64,000 nt of DNA from Candidatus Amulumruptor caecigallinarius. GTDB lineage: Bacteria > Bacteroidota > Bacteroidia > Bacteroidales > Muribaculaceae. The DNA lies in contig JAMPDQ010000002.1 of assembly GCA_023665575.1 (NCBI GenBank), forward strand, positions 1 to 64,000, read 5' to 3'. The notes beneath the pieces are model-generated. The model saw nothing but the letters and a program-made list of their open reading frames with translations. It made no database searches and had not been told where the DNA came from. The translations under genes were made by a program, and so were the position numbers. Shown here piece after piece: positions 63,076 through 64,000 of the stretch. Each line of letters starts with the position of its first letter. Position 1 is the first letter of the stretch.

Positions 63076-64000
63076 ATGCGACATTTAATCGACCCCACCG
63101 ACCTGACAAAAGAGGAGGTGGAAGGCATAATCGACCTTGCACTTGACATAATCGGCAATCGCGAAAAATATGCTTCGGCATGTCAGGGCAAGAAACTTGC
63201 CACACTCTTTTACGAGCCATCCACCCGCACGCGCCTTAGCTTCACATCAGCGATGATGGAGCTTGGAGGGAATGTGATTGGCTTTTCAGATGCCATGAAT
63301 TCATCAGTGAGCAAAGGAGAGACAGTGGCTGACACCACGCGGGTGATCAACTGCTTTGCCGACATAATAGCGATGAGACACCCGGTGGAGGGTGCACCGC
63401 TGGTTTCGGCTCTGAATTCTTCGACACCGGTAATAAATGCCGGCGACGGCTCACACGCCCACCCCACGCAAACTCTTACCGATCTGCTCACCATAAAGAG
63501 AGAAATAGGCAGATTCGACAATCTCACCATAGGCTTTTGCGGCGATTTGAAATTCGGTCGCACGGTGCATTCGCTGATAAAAGCCCTTTCACGCTACACC
63601 GGAGTGAACGTTGTGCTCATTGCACCCGAAGAACTCAGACTTCCCACATATATGAAAGCAGAGGTGTGCGACAAATATAATGTTGCATATAGGGAGGTGA
63701 ACTCACTCGAAGAAGTTATGCCTGAACTTGATGTGTTGTATATGACACGTGTGCAGAAAGAGAGATTTCTTGACGAGGAGGAATATGAACGTGTGAAAGA
63801 CTGCTTTGTGCTGACATCCGACAAGCTACGCAATGCCAAGCCCGGGATGAGGATTCTGCATCCGCTACCGCGTGTCAACGAGATTTCCACAGAAGTTGAC
63901 AACGATCCGCGCGCGGCATATTTCCGTCAGGTGGAAAATGGCAAATTCGTAAGGATGGCATTGATTCTCACCCTTCTTGAATGGGCCACCGACAGCAAGG
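63076..64000 (+). CDS. pyrB: Aspartate carbamoyltransferase, catalytic subunit (3' end outside window)
   Basis: Joins carbamoyl phosphate and aspartate. 308 codons are present; the family has about 305-310, so only the very end is missing. Carbamoyl-phosphate site [12 protein letters not shown], then [34 protein letters not shown], and [18 protein letters not shown] regulatory pyrI gene might follow outside. The start ATG 63076 gives the typical [11 protein letters not shown]. Confidence 0.96.
   Translation, partial: MRHLIDPTDLTKEEVEGIIDLALDIIGNREKYASACQGKKLATLFYEPSTRTRLSFTSAMMELGGNVIGFSDAMNSSVSKGETVADTTRVINCFADIIAMRHPVEGAPLVSALNSSTPVINAGDGSHAHPTQTLTDLLTIKREIGRFDNLTIGFCGDLKFGRTVHSLIKALSRYTGVNVVLIAPEELRLPTYMKAEVCDKYNVAYREVNSLEEVMPELDVLYMTRVQKERFLDEEEYERVKDCFVLTSDKLRNAKPGMRILHPLPRVNEISTEVDNDPRAAYFRQVENGKFVRMALILTLLEWATDSK

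Overview
The window looks like chromosomal DNA of a member of the Bacteroidales, most likely a Muribaculaceae-type gut bacterium; the family is inference. Support: promoters of the Bacteroidetes form (TTTG, about 20 nt, TAnnTTTG), no clear Shine-Dalgarno sites, Bacteroidales gene sets (DUF6242-DUF6089-uppS-bamA-ompH-ompH-murI; rpsU-xer-hpf), type IX secretion (T9SS) style C-termini and a PorZ-like protein. Gene content is mostly housekeeping; no prophage, CRISPR array or intact transposase was seen.

Layout. 1-364: 5' part of rpsL (minus). 836-8446: two secreted T9SS-type proteins, a cleaved-adhesin/FN3 protein and an M6 metalloprotease (minus). 8961-13826: a GlmU-like enzyme (minus), a Xaa-Pro aminopeptidase, a gamma-carbonic-anhydrase-like protein and a PhoN-type acid phosphatase (minus). 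14211-19225: rpsU, xer recombinase, hpf, mltG, a DUF4421-like protein, ribD. 19451-27886: the outer-membrane biogenesis cluster (DUF6242 lipoprotein, DUF6089 barrel, uppS, bamA, two ompH, murI) and a small TPR protein. 27916-33484: a small unknown protein, tRNA-Leu(UAA), rpoN, a membrane coiled-coil protein, tRNA-Leu(CAA), a MATE exporter. 33523-36610: a minus operon of an anchored glycosyltransferase, trmB and mrp. 36731-43819: a nucleotide-sugar epimerase, an in-frame fusion of rdgB with a PorZ-like protein, a BspA-type LRR protein, and a GH3 protein (minus). 44026-52183: leuS, a secreted GH13 enzyme, a YeiH-type permease (minus), a WecA-like transferase, a CpsB-type PHP phosphatase, panB. 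52267-64000: a PurF-like amidotransferase followed by carA, carB, pyrC, pyrK, pyrD, pyrF, pyrE, pyrB, so every step from glutamine/bicarbonate to UMP is encoded in one collinear array.

The most striking non-genic signal is a family of short interspersed repeats ending in GAGTCTGTTTCATAAAA. At least 18 ends occur here, in both orientations, almost all between genes. Several are bounded by inverted copies (28266-28593, 61518-61614, 62980-63050), and three longer copies share a homologous unit of about 97 bp. Many copies lie in 5' leaders, some within 15 bp of the start codon, and one seems to form part of a signal-peptide coding sequence. A second repeat (TTGTCTAAAC...; TGACAAAATCG...TCTCGCAAATG) flanks murI and lies upstream of the M6 protease gene. 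The most striking genic signal is the rdgB/PorZ-like fusion, in which the end of a cytosolic NTP pyrophosphatase is also the signal peptide of a surface protein.
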